From positions 1-51,526 of the forward strand of contig NZ_JACJTR010000042.1 in NCBI RefSeq assembly GCF_014698795.1: DNA of 51,526 bases, in the 5' to 3' direction. The notes under the pieces are model-generated. The model saw only the letters and a program-made list of their open reading frames with translations, was not told where the DNA came from and searched no databases. The stretch is from Nostoc sp. FACHB-892. Its GTDB lineage: Bacteria > Cyanobacteriota > Cyanobacteriia > Cyanobacteriales > Nostocaceae. The stretch's first letter is position 1. Each line of letters begins with the position of its first letter. Below are positions 8,383 through 17,904 of the stretch, in pieces. The position numbers and the translations under genes were made by a program.

Positions 8383-8580
8383 TCATTTACCACTTTGGAC
8401 CTGCGACAGGTTTTGAGCAAACTGCGTTACATAATGCCAAATATCCTGTGGAGTAATGCCAAAACCAATATTTAATAAAATAAGAATTGCCGCAGCAGTT
8501 AATGCATTGCTCACGGTTGCTTTCAGCAACTTCCACAATATTATGAAGACTATCCAAGCTACAATCAGCATAGCAATCAT
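8383..8580 (-). CDS. Small membrane protein, cyanobacterial, unknown function
   Basis: 65 residues. A hydrophobic N-terminus (about 1-20), a second hydrophobic segment ALTAAAILILLNIGFGI (about 27-43) and a polar tail ending QSGK. The block FGITPQDIWHYV resembles a small conserved cyanobacterial membrane protein. AAGGA lies nine bases before the ATG at 8580. A second frame over the same bases lacks this pattern and is a shadow. The gene faces the thioesterase gene, 119 bases away. Confidence 0.65.
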   Translation of the reverse strand: MIAMLIVAWIVFIILWKLLKATVSNALTAAAILILLNIGFGITPQDIWHYVTQFAQNLSQVQSGK

Positions 8581-9144
8581 ATATATTCATTCCTTAATAA
8601 TTACCCTAGTCTGAGAAGATGTTTTTTCAGAAAGGGGAAGTTTTTGTTTTGCTAAAAATCACCGGGATAAAAGGTGATGAACCCAATTTTTAATCTTTAC
8701 TATAATGGGGCTTGTTGTGATAGTTAGCCTGGGGATATTTTATCTAAAAATGGGATAATTATTTCTGCTACATGACGCTTTGTTTGCAAAGTTTTTGTAA
8801 AGTTTTTTATTTGTGTGTGTAGATAAATATTTATAGATATACATAAAATTGATGGCTGATCCGGAAGCCAATGACTATCTTTAATAAAGTCTCATTTATT
8901 AACTTTTTGTAGTTGGGAGAGTATGTCTTTTTTATAAGGTTAAATGATTTCCATATTAATTAGATTAGAGGCTGGGGATTAAAGATTGGGGACTATAGCA
9001 ATCCTATCTGAGTTGTAAGAAATCTGGATGATGACGAACCGCCAAGTACGCCAAGGAAAAAAGGAATTCACAACTTTCACGAATGAATTAGGAGCGTTAT
9101 AGGCATCAATTTCTAATCCACAGTCCAATCTCAACTGAAGGTTT
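8581..9144. other. Intergenic stretch of about 560 bases
   Basis: No gene seen. One hairpin, ATCACC (8658-8663) with GGTGAT (8673-8678), lies about 80 bases upstream of the small membrane-protein gene and could sit in its leader. The rest is AT-rich with no clear repeat. Confidence 0.4.
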
Positions 9145-10341
9145 TTATCGCACAGAGATTATCCGCGAGTGAGTTTCTAAGTTTTCAGTCGCTGTTAAAA
9201 CTTCTTGTCTCGCCCATTTATCTGCTGCCAAAATGTCATCTAAAGAGGGATTAGCACGATTATCATTTTGATGGCGATCGCACACCCACTCGATACACCG
9301 AGGAATATCTAAAAACCGAATTTTTTCTGATAAAAATAAAGCCACAGCTTGCTCATTGGCGGCATTTAAGACAGCTGGCATCGAACCACCAGCTTTACCC
9401 ACAGCATAAGCCAACTGCATACAAGGATACTTTTGGTGATCTGGTTCACGGAAGGTTAAGTTTCCAGCTTTGACTAAATCTAGTCGTTCCCAGTTAGTGT
9501 AGATGCGATCGGGCCAAGATAGAGCATACAGTAAGGGTAAGCGCATATCAGGCCAACCGAGTTGGGCTAAAACTGAAGTATCTTGCAGTTCAATCAGCGA
9601 GTGAATAATGCTTTGGGGATGAATAACAATTTCGATATTGTCATAATCCAACCCAAACAAGAAGTGAGCTTCAATTACTTCCAGTCCTTTATTCATCAAA
9701 GTAGCAGAGTCTACTGTGATTTTACGCCCCATTGACCAATTAGGATGCTTCAAGGCATCAGCAACGGTTACATCTGCTAACTTTTCTACATCCCAGTCCC
9801 GGAAAGCTCCGCCAGATGCCGTGAGTAAAATTTTTCGCAAGCCTCCCTTTGGCACACCTTGGAGGCATTGAAAGATTGCGGAATGTTCGGAATCGGCAGG
9901 GAGTAATTTTACACCGTGCTTTTCAACTAGGGGTAGAACCACAGGGGCCCCAGCAATTAAAGTTTCTTTGTTCGCTAAGGCAATATCTTTACCAGCCTCA
10001 ATAGCTGCGATCGTGGGTAGCAAACCAGCACAACCAACGATCCCAGTTACAACCGTTTGGGCATCGCCGTAGCGAGCGACTTCTATCACTCCGGCCTCAC
10101 CAGCCAGTAGAATCGGTTGGGGATCGAGGTCAATGATAGCTTCTTTGAGCGCTGGTAATTTATCTTCTGAGCAAATAGCTGCTATTTCCGGTCGAAACTG
10201 CCGAATTTGAGCAGCCAGCATCTCTACATTATTCCCAGCTGCCAATCCCACAATCCGAAACTGATCTGGGTACTGAGTGACAATATCTAAAGTCTGAGTA
10301 CCAATAGAACCAGTAGAACCAACAAGAGTAATCGCTTTCAC
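9145..10341 (-). CDS. dxr: 1-deoxy-D-xylulose 5-phosphate reductoisomerase
   Basis: 398 residues, the usual length. It catalyses the NADPH-dependent rearrangement and reduction of DXP to 2-C-methyl-D-erythritol 4-phosphate, the committed step of the MEP isoprenoid pathway that feeds carotenoids, the phytyl chains and the undecaprenol made through uppS elsewhere in this window. Visible motifs are the nucleotide-binding VGSTGSIGTQTLDIV at the N-terminus, ALANKETLIAG, the metal site LPADSEHSAIFQ with its Asp and Glu, LTASGGAFRD, HPNWSMGRKITVDSATLMNK and the substrate-loop region before EVIEAHFLF. The start codon is GTG. The gene is monocistronic. Confidence 0.97.
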   Translation of the reverse strand: MKAITLVGSTGSIGTQTLDIVTQYPDQFRIVGLAAGNNVEMLAAQIRQFRPEIAAICSEDKLPALKEAIIDLDPQPILLAGEAGVIEVARYGDAQTVVTGIVGCAGLLPTIAAIEAGKDIALANKETLIAGAPVVLPLVEKHGVKLLPADSEHSAIFQCLQGVPKGGLRKILLTASGGAFRDWDVEKLADVTVADALKHPNWSMGRKITVDSATLMNKGLEVIEAHFLFGLDYDNIEIVIHPQSIIHSLIELQDTSVLAQLGWPDMRLPLLYALSWPDRIYTNWERLDLVKAGNLTFREPDHQKYPCMQLAYAVGKAGGSMPAVLNAANEQAVALFLSEKIRFLDIPRCIEWVCDRHQNDNRANPSLDDILAADKWARQEVLTATENLETHSRIISVR

Positions 10342-10868
10342 AATTGCTTAAGGATTTACAGACAACTCCCACTATAAATTGCTGGGGACTCTTTAATAAC
10401 AGCAATCACTATAATCGATACACTAACGACAGTAAGTAGAGACGCGGGGAGGGGGAAATGTCCTTGTCGCTGCGCCCCAATCCGTTAATTTCAACTCGAT
10501 AGACTGCTAGCTAGAAACTACTTAAATTGCTCAATTTTATATATAGCAGTTCCCATTCAGATGCGGTACAAAATTTATCGCAAGGTGTAGGGGCATGGCA
10601 TTACCGTGCCCCTACGGGTGTACCTTACGTAAGCGAGAAACGTTATAACTAGACAAAAAAGTATTTATAAATACTCTCTTTTCAAGACCAATTCTAAAAA
10701 ATTGGCAAAAGTAACCAAATAGGAAATAATTTTAATTGATTGTTATTCTGTCCAGTTTGTTAATTATGTTAGTGGAGAATTGAATATGCAAAATGTTACT
10801 TATAAATTGCTGTGTTATAGCCATAGGTAAAAGGATGCATAAAGGAGTTTGTTGAAGCAATTAATCTT
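10342..10868. other. Intergenic stretch between divergent dxr and mannosyltransferase genes
   Basis: About 530 bases, with no gene. It must hold both promoters. It contains the hairpin repeat at 10587-10615 and a GTAGAGACG motif near 10436 that shares its core with the repeat at 36028-36056. Confidence 0.5.
10587..10615. repeat. Dispersed hairpin repeat (GTAGGGGCA family)
   Basis: GTAGGGGCATGG and CCGTGCCCCTAC form a 12-bp stem with a single T-G wobble around CATTA. Hairpins of this sequence are scattered in Nostoc-type genomes, and the compensating wobble is what folding repeats show. Confidence 0.7.
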
Positions 10869-12176
10869 ATGGTCAAAGTTCAGGTAGTTATAAATAAAGT
10901 TTTATGGAAAAATGATTTCCTATTTCCAGCAGCAATATGGCTTGCTAGCCGAATATTCATCTGGACTGCTATGTTGCTGATTGCGCCAAAGCTACCGTTA
11001 CCAGCAGAAGAATCTTTGCCCCATTTTAGCTGGGGGGTTGTTGATGCATGGGATAGTATGCATTATCGAGCGATCGCTACTTCTGGATATGAATATGTAA
11101 ATGACGGCAAGCAACACAATCTAGCCTTCTTCCCGCTTTTCCCTATCAGCATTTGGGTTTTGATGAAGTTGGGCTTACCGTTTGAGTTAGCAGGTACTTT
11201 AGTCAACAACCTGGCATTTTTCGCAGCGCTTTACTGTTTGTACTTTTGGATCAAAGAGCATTATGGCATCAATGCAGCGCAGTGGACTACTGCTGTGGTT
11301 TCTTTGTATCCATCTTCCATGTTTACGGGGGTGATTTACACAGAGGGGCTGTATTTGTTTTTAAGTACGGCGGCTTTGCGGGCGTTTGATCAAAAGCAGT
11401 ATGCTTGGACTACCCTTTGGGGTGCGATGGCGACAGCAACACGTCCCACAGGTATGGCACTAATTCCAGCATTTGCGATCGCAGCCTGGAAAGAACGCCG
11501 ACCACCTATTGCCTATATTGCTGGTTTTGCTAGTGCTATTGGCATACTTCTATTCAGTTTGTATTGCGCGATTTATTTTGGTAACCCTTTAGCTTTTATC
11601 GAAGCACAGAAGGGATGGCGACCAACTCTGGGGTTTGATTGGCAGGGTTGGTTAAATATGCTGATGCAAATTCTAGTTGGCACAAAAAATTGGCAATATG
11701 GTTGGATTCAAAAACCATCTGGCGGAATTCAAGATCCCTGGTATCTCTTGTTGTTTGGCGTAATTGTTGCTAGTGGTTATCTTTTATGGCGTTTCCGTCA
11801 ACGTTTTAGGTCTTTGAAATTATTCTATGGCTTTTATGCTTTAGTCTTATTTTTGTTAATTTTGGCGAGTGAAGAGTGGATCAATAACTTGCTCAACTTA
11901 TTCATGGTCTTGGTTGGTGGCTATATGTTGTGGCGCTTACACAGGCAACTAACCGCAGTTACAGTTATTTATGGCTTTTGTGGTATTGGTTTGTTGCTAG
12001 CCTCTGGAGGTACTATTTCCTTGAGCCGTCTCGCCTACGGTATTGTGCCTCTGAATATAGCCATTGGTGTGCTGCTATCTCGCCATCCTCGCCACGGATA
12101 TTTAATGTTGGGCGTTTTTGTGACATTACTAGCCAAAATAGCTGTAGGATTTGCCCAAGAGCGTTGGGTTGGTTAG
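10869..12176 (+). CDS. GPI mannosyltransferase PIG-V-like membrane glycosyltransferase
   Basis: 435 residues with about ten hydrophobic segments, a GT-C fold polytopic enzyme. The block WDSMHYRAIATSGYEYV followed by NLAFFPLFPISIWVL is the hallmark of the PIG-V family, in which the first-loop Asp (WD) is needed for use of a polyprenyl-phosphate mannose donor. The family adds mannose to lipid-linked acceptors; in bacteria the acceptors are undefined. It is followed 45 bases later by a double DMT transporter on the same strand, and a GT39-like enzyme lies convergent beyond, so the three may serve surface-glycan export. The ATG at 10869 has AAGGAG about 20 bases upstream, too far to be convincing. 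Confidence 0.85.
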   Translation: MVKVQVVINKVLWKNDFLFPAAIWLASRIFIWTAMLLIAPKLPLPAEESLPHFSWGVVDAWDSMHYRAIATSGYEYVNDGKQHNLAFFPLFPISIWVLMKLGLPFELAGTLVNNLAFFAALYCLYFWIKEHYGINAAQWTTAVVSLYPSSMFTGVIYTEGLYLFLSTAALRAFDQKQYAWTTLWGAMATATRPTGMALIPAFAIAAWKERRPPIAYIAGFASAIGILLFSLYCAIYFGNPLAFIEAQKGWRPTLGFDWQGWLNMLMQILVGTKNWQYGWIQKPSGGIQDPWYLLLFGVIVASGYLLWRFRQRFRSLKLFYGFYALVLFLLILASEEWINNLLNLFMVLVGGYMLWRLHRQLTAVTVIYGFCGIGLLLASGGTISLSRLAYGIVPLNIAIGVLLSRHPRHGYLMLGVFVTLLAKIAVGFAQERWVG

Positions 12177-12221
12177 AGGGTTTGATTCTATATTGATAAG
12201 AAGTTGAATTTAAATTTCCTA

Positions 12222-14156
12222 ATGAATGTATCCAATCAAACTAAGATAGCGATCGCTTCATTATTGGTAGGTGTAGGTGCCATTTCTTTTGGCTCTATTT
12301 TTATGAAATTGAGCGAGATTCAACTCAGTCCCAATGCCACTGTATTTAATCGTTTTTGGCTTGCTAGCGTGGTTTTTTTGCTCTGGCATGGATACAAGGC
12401 AATAGGGCAGCAATTTTCCTTAGACAAACCTGTAGAACAGCAGTCTTACACCAGTCAGGATCTGTTGCTATTGCTAGGTGCTGGTATTCTTTGGGCTGCT
12501 ACTTTAGTCTTTTTGGCTTGGTCGCTGACTCAAACTAGCGTTGCGATTTCTAGCGTGTTGCATAACCTTGCCCCCATGTTTACCAGCTTAGGGGTATGGC
12601 TGTTATTTCGTCAGGGTTTTAAGAGGCAATTCCTGATTGGGATCGTCATCGCCCTTGGGGGAGCGATCGCTATTGAATTTGAGGAACTGCAAATTGCTAC
12701 AGACGAAGTTCAAGGAAGCTTTGCTGCGATTGTTTCTGCGGTTTTCTTAGGTGCATATTTGCTGATTGTAGAAAAATTACGAACCAAATTTTCTCCTACT
12801 ACAATCCAATTGTGGATTTGTGCGATCGCGGCTTTAGTAATCTTCCCGATACTTTTGTTCACTCAAGATCAGGTTTTTCCCTCTACAATTAATGGGTGGG
12901 TTTGGGTCATTTCCTTAGCCCTGATCTGCCAAGTTTTAGGTCATGGGCTTTTAACCTATAGCCTTGCCAGATTTTCCTCTGTAGTTGTTTCCTTGGTACA
13001 TCTATTAGAGCCAATATTTAGTGGCATTTTTGCTCTTATAATATTTTCGGAAAAATTAACTTTTTCAAATTGGGTAGGTTTTGCTGTAGTTTTAATGGGT
13101 TTATACTTAGCCATATCTAGCCAAGCTACTCTTAATTTGCCGTTTCAAGAATCAGTCAAAACTATAGTTAACACTTTCATTAAAAGTATGACGATAAAAC
13201 TGTCATTACTAAAGCAACAATTCTCCAAAACACCAGCTTTATTAGGAGGCATCTCATTATTTGTTGCCCTAATTCCCATATCTTTGGCACCATCTCTGGC
13301 AAAATTGTGCGAACAAGAAATTGGCGCGAATGCTGTAGGATTTCATCGCAGTTGGATCGCCGCAGTCGTCTTTGGGCTGTGGAATGGACTTGAGGCTTTG
13401 CGCCGTCAACAATCTGATCCTCAACCTATAGAACAGAAGCCTTTTACAAAACAGGATGTGTGGCTGTTATTGGCAATGGGAACTGCTGCAACGACCTCCC
13501 TGTTGTTGTGGGCTTGGTCGCTGAGTCAAACTAGTGTTGCTAACGTGGCTTTACTGTCTAATTTGAACCCCTTATTTGTTGCTGCGGCTGGGTATCTGTT
13601 ATTCGGTCGGCGCTTCGATAACAGATTCATTATTGGCTTGGTCATAGCCTTGGGGGGAGCGATCGCCTTTGAAGTTCATAAAATGCAATTTGCAACTGAC
13701 CAAATACTTGGTGATGTGCTAGCGTTTCTAACCGCGATTTTTATTGCCACCTATTTGCTGCTGATAGAACAACTCCAAGCCCGATTTACTACCGCAACCA
13801 TAATGCTTTGGCGTTGTGGCGTGACTACAATGTTTCTGTTGCCCATCCTCCCATTCATCGAAGAAAGATTGTTTCCGTATTCTTGGATGGGTTGGTTTTT
13901 CATCATTTTTCAAGCTCTTTTCTGCCAAGTGCTGGGTCAGGGGCTTATAACTTATAGCCTCAGCAGAATCTCGTCAAGCGTCGTCGCCGTTACCCTTCTC
14001 CTCAATCCAGTCTTGTCTTCCATTTTTGCTTGGTTCATTTTTTCAGAACAAGTAGGTTTGTTTGACTGGGCGACTTTCGCCATAGTTTTAGTAGGTATTT
14101 ATTTAGCTCAATCTAGCCAATCTACAGTTCAAGTAACAAACGAAGGCTCGCAGTAA
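12222..14156 (+). CDS. Double-length DMT-superfamily (EamA) transporter
   Basis: 644 residues from the ATG at 12222 (a TTG at 12204 would add six). Typical DMT permeases have about 300 residues, ten helices and two EamA repeats. This protein holds two such units in tandem, about residues 10-300 and 340-635, so about twenty helices. The halves are clearly homologous: AWSLTQTSVAISSVLHNLAP against AWSLSQTSVANVALLSNLNP, GIVIALGGAIAIEFEELQ against GLVIALGGAIAFEVHKMQ, and ICQVLGHGLLTYSLARFSS against FCQVLGQGLITYSLSRISS. The family exports metabolites in the drug/metabolite transporter group; substrate unknown. It probably shares a transcript with the PIG-V-like gene. Confidence 0.88.
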   Translation: MNVSNQTKIAIASLLVGVGAISFGSIFMKLSEIQLSPNATVFNRFWLASVVFLLWHGYKAIGQQFSLDKPVEQQSYTSQDLLLLLGAGILWAATLVFLAWSLTQTSVAISSVLHNLAPMFTSLGVWLLFRQGFKRQFLIGIVIALGGAIAIEFEELQIATDEVQGSFAAIVSAVFLGAYLLIVEKLRTKFSPTTIQLWICAIAALVIFPILLFTQDQVFPSTINGWVWVISLALICQVLGHGLLTYSLARFSSVVVSLVHLLEPIFSGIFALIIFSEKLTFSNWVGFAVVLMGLYLAISSQATLNLPFQESVKTIVNTFIKSMTIKLSLLKQQFSKTPALLGGISLFVALIPISLAPSLAKLCEQEIGANAVGFHRSWIAAVVFGLWNGLEALRRQQSDPQPIEQKPFTKQDVWLLLAMGTAATTSLLLWAWSLSQTSVANVALLSNLNPLFVAAAGYLLFGRRFDNRFIIGLVIALGGAIAFEVHKMQFATDQILGDVLAFLTAIFIATYLLLIEQLQARFTTATIMLWRCGVTTMFLLPILPFIEERLFPYSWMGWFFIIFQALFCQVLGQGLITYSLSRISSSVVAVTLLLNPVLSSIFAWFIFSEQVGLFDWATFAIVLVGIYLAQSSQSTVQVTNEGSQ

Positions 14157-14209
14157 AGAAATTTTATTTCTCTTTGCCTTTTACTTTCTAAGATACCCAG
14201 ATGTTTAAC

Positions 14210-15748
14210 TTATGGTGAAATCAGTGTAAATCCTTTAGCTGTTCCTATGATTTTGCTCCCAGTTAAATTTATTTGTTGTAAAGCCGCATCTTCTAACAGC
14301 AAATAAGATTTATTAGATAACATTTGTTGTAAAACTGGCATAGTTGTAGCAGTTACCTTGCAATCGCTATAAAAATTTAAGCTAGGACGATCGTAAGCAA
14401 AAGAAGTATAAATTTGGGTTCCTGGTGAAACATTTGTCCGAATTAAGTCCGCAACTGGTTTAACTGGAAAAGCTTCATTTAATTCCCAAATCCATGATTG
14501 CGAACTCATCAACAGTGCTAAAACTAAATACATACCAGAAAATAAAACTGGAATAAAGTTGCGATCGCGCTGTTTAGCTAGCCATGCTGCGATACCCATA
14601 CTTATTGCCAAAACAATACTCATAACTATTAAAATAGGTTCTTTTTTAATAAAAAAGTAAACACAACCTCCTAAACCAGCAATACAAATAATAGCCAGGA
14701 ATATTGTCCAAATTCGCCCTCTAAAATGAGAATTATGCCAAATTTCGCTAAGTTTAGCACCAATTGCTAAAGCTAAAAAGGGATATACAGGCATAACATA
14801 CCACGGCAGCTTAGTTCTCATTGAAGAGATAGTTAATAAATAAACAATTGTGCCAATAATTACTAGGCTACCCCAGGTTGTTTGACGTTTTTTCCAGGCT
14901 AAATAAAAACCTCCTGGTAAAAATAATAGCCAAGGGAAACTATACTTAATTAACTCAATTAAATAGTACCAGGGAGGGCCACTATGACCTTCAACAGATT
15001 GTGTAAGGCGAGCAAAAGTTTGTGCTTGAAAATTCACTTGTAAGAAATTTTCGCCATAATGTTGCCATTGGGCAGCAAACCAAGCGATCGCAGGTGCATT
15101 TCCTAAAAATATTCCCAATAATAAATAAGGACTTTTTAACAAAGCAAACTGCCGATCTGCAATGAGAAATAAACAAGCGATCGCTCCTAGTGGCAAAACC
15201 ATCATCCCTTTAGTTAACGTGATTAACCCTAGACAAAATCCCACACCTAAAGCATACCGGCGATTCTGACGTGCTTTTAGCAAACAAAACAACAACAGCA
15301 AAAAAAAGGTAATAGTTGCACCATCTAGCATTGCTAGCCTTCCGTGACGCACCACAGGCAACATCGTCAGGTAAACTAAAGCGGCAAACAAAGCTGGTAA
15401 ACTTTCGTTAAAAAGCAAACATCCCACTAAGTAAAGCAATGGCACACCCAAGGCAGTTAACACTGCACCCGGTAGACGTGTTGTCCATTCATTCACGCCT
15501 CCGATAGAGTAAGTCCAAGCAATTAGTAAGTGCATGAGTGGTGGCTTGTTATGATAAGGTTCACCTCCCAAGGTGGGGTAAAGCCAACGCATTGAACCAA
15601 GTGGGGCACGCCAAATTTCACGGGCTACCTGTGCCACAGTCCCTTCATCCCAGTCTCGTAAAGGGGAGTTTCCTAAAAATATCAGCCATAAAACTAGAGA
15701 TATTACCAGTAGGCTAAATAACCATTCTTTTTCTCGGAATAGACGCAT
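14210..15748 (-). CDS. GT39/ArnT-like integral membrane glycosyltransferase
   Basis: 512 residues with about eleven hydrophobic segments. The first periplasmic loop carries RDWDEGTVAQVAREIWRAPL with the Asp-Glu pair expected in the dolichyl-phosphate-mannose protein mannosyltransferase/ArnT group, then PYHNKPPLMHLLIAW, also family-typical (the KPPL block). These enzymes transfer sugars from polyprenyl-phosphate donors to proteins or lipid A outside the membrane. The C-terminal 90 residues form a small soluble part. It is convergent with the DMT gene. No clear ribosome binding site precedes the ATG at 15748. Confidence 0.88.
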   Translation of the reverse strand: MRLFREKEWLFSLLVISLVLWLIFLGNSPLRDWDEGTVAQVAREIWRAPLGSMRWLYPTLGGEPYHNKPPLMHLLIAWTYSIGGVNEWTTRLPGAVLTALGVPLLYLVGCLLFNESLPALFAALVYLTMLPVVRHGRLAMLDGATITFFLLLLFCLLKARQNRRYALGVGFCLGLITLTKGMMVLPLGAIACLFLIADRQFALLKSPYLLLGIFLGNAPAIAWFAAQWQHYGENFLQVNFQAQTFARLTQSVEGHSGPPWYYLIELIKYSFPWLLFLPGGFYLAWKKRQTTWGSLVIIGTIVYLLTISSMRTKLPWYVMPVYPFLALAIGAKLSEIWHNSHFRGRIWTIFLAIICIAGLGGCVYFFIKKEPILIVMSIVLAISMGIAAWLAKQRDRNFIPVLFSGMYLVLALLMSSQSWIWELNEAFPVKPVADLIRTNVSPGTQIYTSFAYDRPSLNFYSDCKVTATTMPVLQQMLSNKSYLLLEDAALQQINLTGSKIIGTAKGFTLISP

Positions 15749-15999
15749 ATAAAATCGGGATAATCATCTCAAAGACTGTAAGGCGGTATTTTACCCCAGA
15801 TTCTGCAATGGGAGTTTGGTTACTTTTTTAAAAGGGCGTTTATATGGTGCGATCGCTCAAAATGCCAGAATACTAAAAATTACTTATAGCCAGGATACTT
15901 TGACTAAAACAACTATGTGGCAGGTTGACAAAGTGATATAAGCGTATGATCTTAGAGCGTTTAGAAGGTAAACCAGATGAATAACCACATTAAGAGTCT

Positions 16000-17241
16000 A
16001 TGCTAACAGCACGACCTATCACTATTGATTTGTTTGCTGGGGCTGGCGGTTTTGGTCTAGGTTTTGAGATGGCAGGTTTCTCTGTTCCTTTATCCGTTGA
16101 GATTGATACCTGGGCTTGTGATACACTGCGCTATAACCGTCCTAATATGACAGTTATTCAACAGGATATCCGTGATTTAAACACTGCAAGTAGCGTTAAG
16201 GATATCTGTCCCTTCAAGCCGGATGTTGTTATTGGTGGGCCTCCATGTCAAGGCTTTAGTATTGCCGGGCCAGCACAAAAAGATCCTAAAGACCCTAGAA
16301 ATAGTCTATTTATTAACTTTGCTGAGTGGATATCTTTTCTCGAACCTAAAGCTTTTGTAATGGAAAATGTTAAAGGTTTACTTTCGCGCAAAAATATTGA
16401 AAGTAGAAAAGTAACAGATATCATTAAAGAAACTTTTGAAAATCTAGGATATTTTGTAGAAGTATGGTCATTAAATGCTGCTGAATATGGTGTACCACAA
16501 ATTAGGGAGCGTATTTTTATTGTTGGAAATAAAAGAGGAAAAGAATTAGGTACTCCTCCAAAAACACACTCCTTAGATTTATTGCATATAAATAGCTCCC
16601 AATTATCAATATTTGCCTGCATGGGTCTACTTCCTGCCATAAGCTTGTGGGATGCTATATCAGATTTACCACCACTGAATGCACGTGAAGGTGAAGAAGA
16701 ACAACCTTATATTTCAGAACCTCTCAATAACTATCAAAGCTGGATTAGGAATGGTAGTAAAACACTTTATAATCATGTTGCAATGGATCATTCCCAGAGG
16801 CTTGTAGAACGCTTCAAACATATTAAATGGGGTGAATCAAGTTCAGACGCACCAAAAGAACATGGAGCTAGACGGCGTAGTGGAAATGGTGAGTTATCTG
16901 AGATAAGTTATGACCAGAATAACCGACGTTTAAATCCATATAAACCATCACATACAATAGCAGCTTCATTTTACGCCAATTTTCTTCATCCTTTCCAGCA
17001 TCGCAATTTGACAGCCCGTGAAGGCGCACGTGTTCAATCTTTTCCTGACACTTATCGTTTTCTAGGGAAGAAGACTGTTGTATCTCACAAATTATTACAT
17101 CGGGAAGAGAGATTTGATGAGAAGTTTCTTTGCCAGTACAATCAGGTAGGTAATGCTGTACCACCTATTCTTGCTAAAGCGATCGCACTTCATCTTCAAG
17201 AGAAATTAGAGCTATGCCCAAAAGCGATCGGAACCCTTTAG
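16000..17241 (+). CDS. DNA (cytosine-5)-methyltransferase
   Basis: 413 residues with the m5C-methyltransferase motifs in order: motif I DLFAGAGGFGLGFEMAGF (AdoMet), motif IV GGPPCQGFS with the catalytic Cys, motif VI ENVKGLL, motif VIII QIRERIFIVG, motif IX near EGARVQSFPDTYRF and motif X QVGNAVPPILAKAIA. The variable region between VIII and IX (about 190-310) is the target-recognition domain, whose specificity I cannot read. It methylates cytosine C5 in a specific site. No recognisable restriction enzyme is next to it, only an overlapping 73-residue ORF, so it is either an orphan methylase or the remnant of an R-M system. Its DNA is more AT-rich than the genes around it, suggesting transfer. 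Confidence 0.93.
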   Translation: MLTARPITIDLFAGAGGFGLGFEMAGFSVPLSVEIDTWACDTLRYNRPNMTVIQQDIRDLNTASSVKDICPFKPDVVIGGPPCQGFSIAGPAQKDPKDPRNSLFINFAEWISFLEPKAFVMENVKGLLSRKNIESRKVTDIIKETFENLGYFVEVWSLNAAEYGVPQIRERIFIVGNKRGKELGTPPKTHSLDLLHINSSQLSIFACMGLLPAISLWDAISDLPPLNAREGEEEQPYISEPLNNYQSWIRNGSKTLYNHVAMDHSQRLVERFKHIKWGESSSDAPKEHGARRRSGNGELSEISYDQNNRRLNPYKPSHTIAASFYANFLHPFQHRNLTAREGARVQSFPDTYRFLGKKTVVSHKLLHREERFDEKFLCQYNQVGNAVPPILAKAIALHLQEKLELCPKAIGTL

Positions 17242-17435
17242 TTCACGGCTCTAATCTTGAACAAAAGGAGAATCACCGGACAAAATACAGAGATGTTGAG
17301 AGTAAAAAATATCTCACTGAAATTAGAACTGAGTATGATACGTGGCGTTCAGCTAATCTCGAATTAGTTGGCCCGACATCAACACCTACCGATCAAGATG
17401 ACGCAATTATTGCTACTTTAGGTATTAATGGTTAA
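17214..17435 (+). CDS. Small ORF overlapping the methyltransferase gene, unknown
   Basis: 73 residues; its ATG lies 28 bases inside the methyltransferase gene in another frame, an arrangement that usually means translational coupling. The sequence is polar (KSDRNPLVHGSNLEQKENHR, SKKYLTEIRTEYDTWRSANL) and matches no family I know. Possibilities are the N-terminal stub of a lost restriction endonuclease, a small accessory protein of the methylase, or a chance frame. The absence of hydrophobic-core patterning in the first 30 residues argues against a complete globular enzyme. Confidence 0.45.
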   Translation: MPKSDRNPLVHGSNLEQKENHRTKYRDVESKKYLTEIRTEYDTWRSANLELVGPTSTPTDQDDAIIATLGING

Positions 17436-17546
17436 ATTTTTGACTTATCTAAACTCAACGAGTACGGTAATTTCTCACAAATGATTTAGGATTGCTATAG
17501 ATTTTACTTAGGTGATTTCCGACAAAGAAAATACCTGTGTTGTTGA

Positions 17547-17599
17547 GTTTCGACTTCGCTCAACTCTCGATCTATCAGTTAGTTGAGCGAAGTCGAAAC
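17547..17599. repeat. 19-bp perfect inverted repeat between convergent genes
   Basis: GTTTCGACTTCGCTCAACT (17547-17565) and AGTTGAGCGAAGTCGAAAC (17581-17599) flank a 15-base loop. The GAGCGAAGTCGAAAC core is a common Nostoc-type dispersed repeat. It sits exactly between the methyltransferase operon and the convergent toxin-antitoxin pair, where it could stop transcripts from both sides. Confidence 0.75.
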
Positions 17600-17634
17600 C
17601 AACGGCATCGGTATATTTATTCTTGTAAATCACC

Positions 17635-17904
17635 TTAGTAAACATCATCGTGACTACCAATATCTACAAACACAGAATCACCATCATCTGTAAAGTAAAA
17701 AACTACTCTTTCGTCATAATCTACACTAAAACTCCATAAGTCTTTAAGCTTACCTGACAATTTGTGAGTTTTCAAACCCTGGTCAAATGGATCTGCTGTA
17801 AACTGCTCCAACTTTTGCCAAAATCGTGCTTCTAAATCTACATTCCTTTGAATTCGCTTTTTAAAAGCACGTTGAAATGAAGAACTGAAACTTACTTTAA
17901 TCAT
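17635..17904 (-). CDS. Type II toxin, RelE/YafQ-like mRNA interferase
   Basis: 89 residues from the ATG at 17904, whose A is shared with the antitoxin stop (TGATG). A GTG one codon upstream is possible. The fold pattern is that of the RelE superfamily: IKVSFSSSFQRAFKKRIQRN, KTHKLSGKLKDLWSFSVDYDERVVFYF, and the C-terminal end VDIGSHDDVY, where YafQ/RelE-type toxins have a similar G-x-H-D/E-x-x-Y tail with catalytic His and Tyr. Such toxins cut mRNA in the ribosomal A site. Translational coupling behind the antitoxin is standard for the class. Confidence 0.88.
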   Translation of the reverse strand: MIKVSFSSSFQRAFKKRIQRNVDLEARFWQKLEQFTADPFDQGLKTHKLSGKLKDLWSFSVDYDERVVFYFTDDGDSVFVDIGSHDDVY

